Assembly (NCBI RefSeq): GCF_022458985.1 | Contig: NC_061772.1 | Coordinates: 3,831,501-3,895,500 of the forward strand | Direction of reading: 5' to 3' | DNA length: 64,000 nt | Source: Mugil cephalus | Taxonomy: Eukaryota; Chordata; Actinopteri; Mugiliformes; Mugilidae | In this document: positions 63,578-64,000 of the stretch, in pieces | Layout: each line of letters opens with the position of its first letter | Position numbering within the stretch: position 1 is the stretch's first letter | Position numbers and translations under genes: made by a program | The notes under the pieces: generated by a model | The model's input: the letters and a program-made list of their open reading frames with translations, nothing else | Told to the model about the DNA's origin: nothing | The model's database searches: none

Positions 63578-64000
63578 CAGTGGTTCTTCTCATCTGGTCT
63601 GGGTTAAGGACTCGCCAACTCTTAGTTACAAGTCATGACCCAAAAATTTTCAACTTCTCAAATGTATTGAATGAAAAGATTGTGCCATCGAAGACATGAC
63701 GTTCAGATTTTTTGATGTGATGTCATCAACATCAAAGCCTGCCTTTGAGTATACTGTAAATAGGGCTCAACTCCTGAAAGCCACAAATGAGTTTTTGATC
63801 GGTATGCCTACCAGAAGACAGACAGCGAGTGAACGGGAAGATTACTTCATATTCAACAAAGCAACAGTCAGAGAATCGAACAGTAAACACTATTTGATTT
63901 ATATATGGCTGCCACATCTGCAGATGTGCCTGCTGCAGATCCTGCTGTATGTGGAGCACTTCCAGATATTCCTGTAGCAGCACCCACAGCACCTCCAGGA
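63578..64000 (+). mobile_element. Possible hAT-type element entering from the right edge
   Basis: CAGTGGTTCTTCTCATCTGG followed by 'gggttaaggactcgcc' resembles the CAGTGGTTCTCAA termini of vertebrate hAT elements. A plus-strand frame of 93 codons at 63696-63977 has no motif that I recognise, and a minus frame overlaps it. The element, if real, is cut by the window end. Confidence 0.35.

Overview
The window reads as nuclear DNA of a teleost fish, most likely a percomorph. It has short GT-AG spliced exons in long AT-rich introns, tetranucleotide and CA microsatellites, and many fish-type dispersed repeats (tRNA-headed SINE-like elements, Rex-type and I/Nimb-type LINE pieces, Tc1/mariner remnants, a MITE family). 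Three conserved protein genes can be rebuilt completely, exon by exon: MTHFS (minus strand, 35.0-37.7 kb), ZFAND6 (plus, 43.2-46.6 kb) and FAH (plus, 47.6-62.2 kb). From memory, the same three genes lie close together on human 15q25, so this looks like conserved vertebrate synteny.

Layout. Positions 1-35 kb are a gene-poor stretch made of repeats and unassigned sequence. Its one gene-like object is a decayed copy of a multicopy fish SWIM-zinc-finger protein of the YqaJ-nuclease-associated kind, at 4.9-5.55 kb. MTHFS has three coding exons and a 200-residue product. Between MTHFS and ZFAND6 lie a 5'-truncated I/Nimb-like LINE with a (GAA)n tail, a second LINE-like tail with an internal ~106 bp duplication, and a perfect 34 bp hairpin. 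A CpG-containing segment at about 41.06-41.24 kb with a CRE-like motif and two CCAAT boxes is the best ZFAND6 promoter candidate. ZFAND6 has six coding exons and a 267-residue product. One of them, a frame-neutral 192 nt exon, carries a KSKKRKLE stretch that I do not recall in mammalian ZFAND5/6. FAH has 14 coding exons and 418 residues, and every catalytic residue I know falls at the same number as in mammalian FAH. Its proximal promoter has an inverted CCAAT box, a GC box and an HNF4-like site. FAH introns hold a SINE-like element with a perfect 12 bp target duplication and a MITE split by a 206 bp element.

Function. MTHFS works in folate one-carbon metabolism, ZFAND6 is a ubiquitin-binding A20/AN1 zinc-finger protein, and FAH catalyses the last step of tyrosine breakdown. 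They are neighbours by synteny and nothing in the sequence suggests a shared pathway. I found no convincing previously undescribed multi-gene system. The observations most worth following are the ZFAND6 cassette exon, the perfect 34 bp hairpin, the SWIM/YqaJ-type remnant and the two nested transposon insertions. Splice coordinates were derived by reading frames and GT/AG sites by eye, without transcript evidence.
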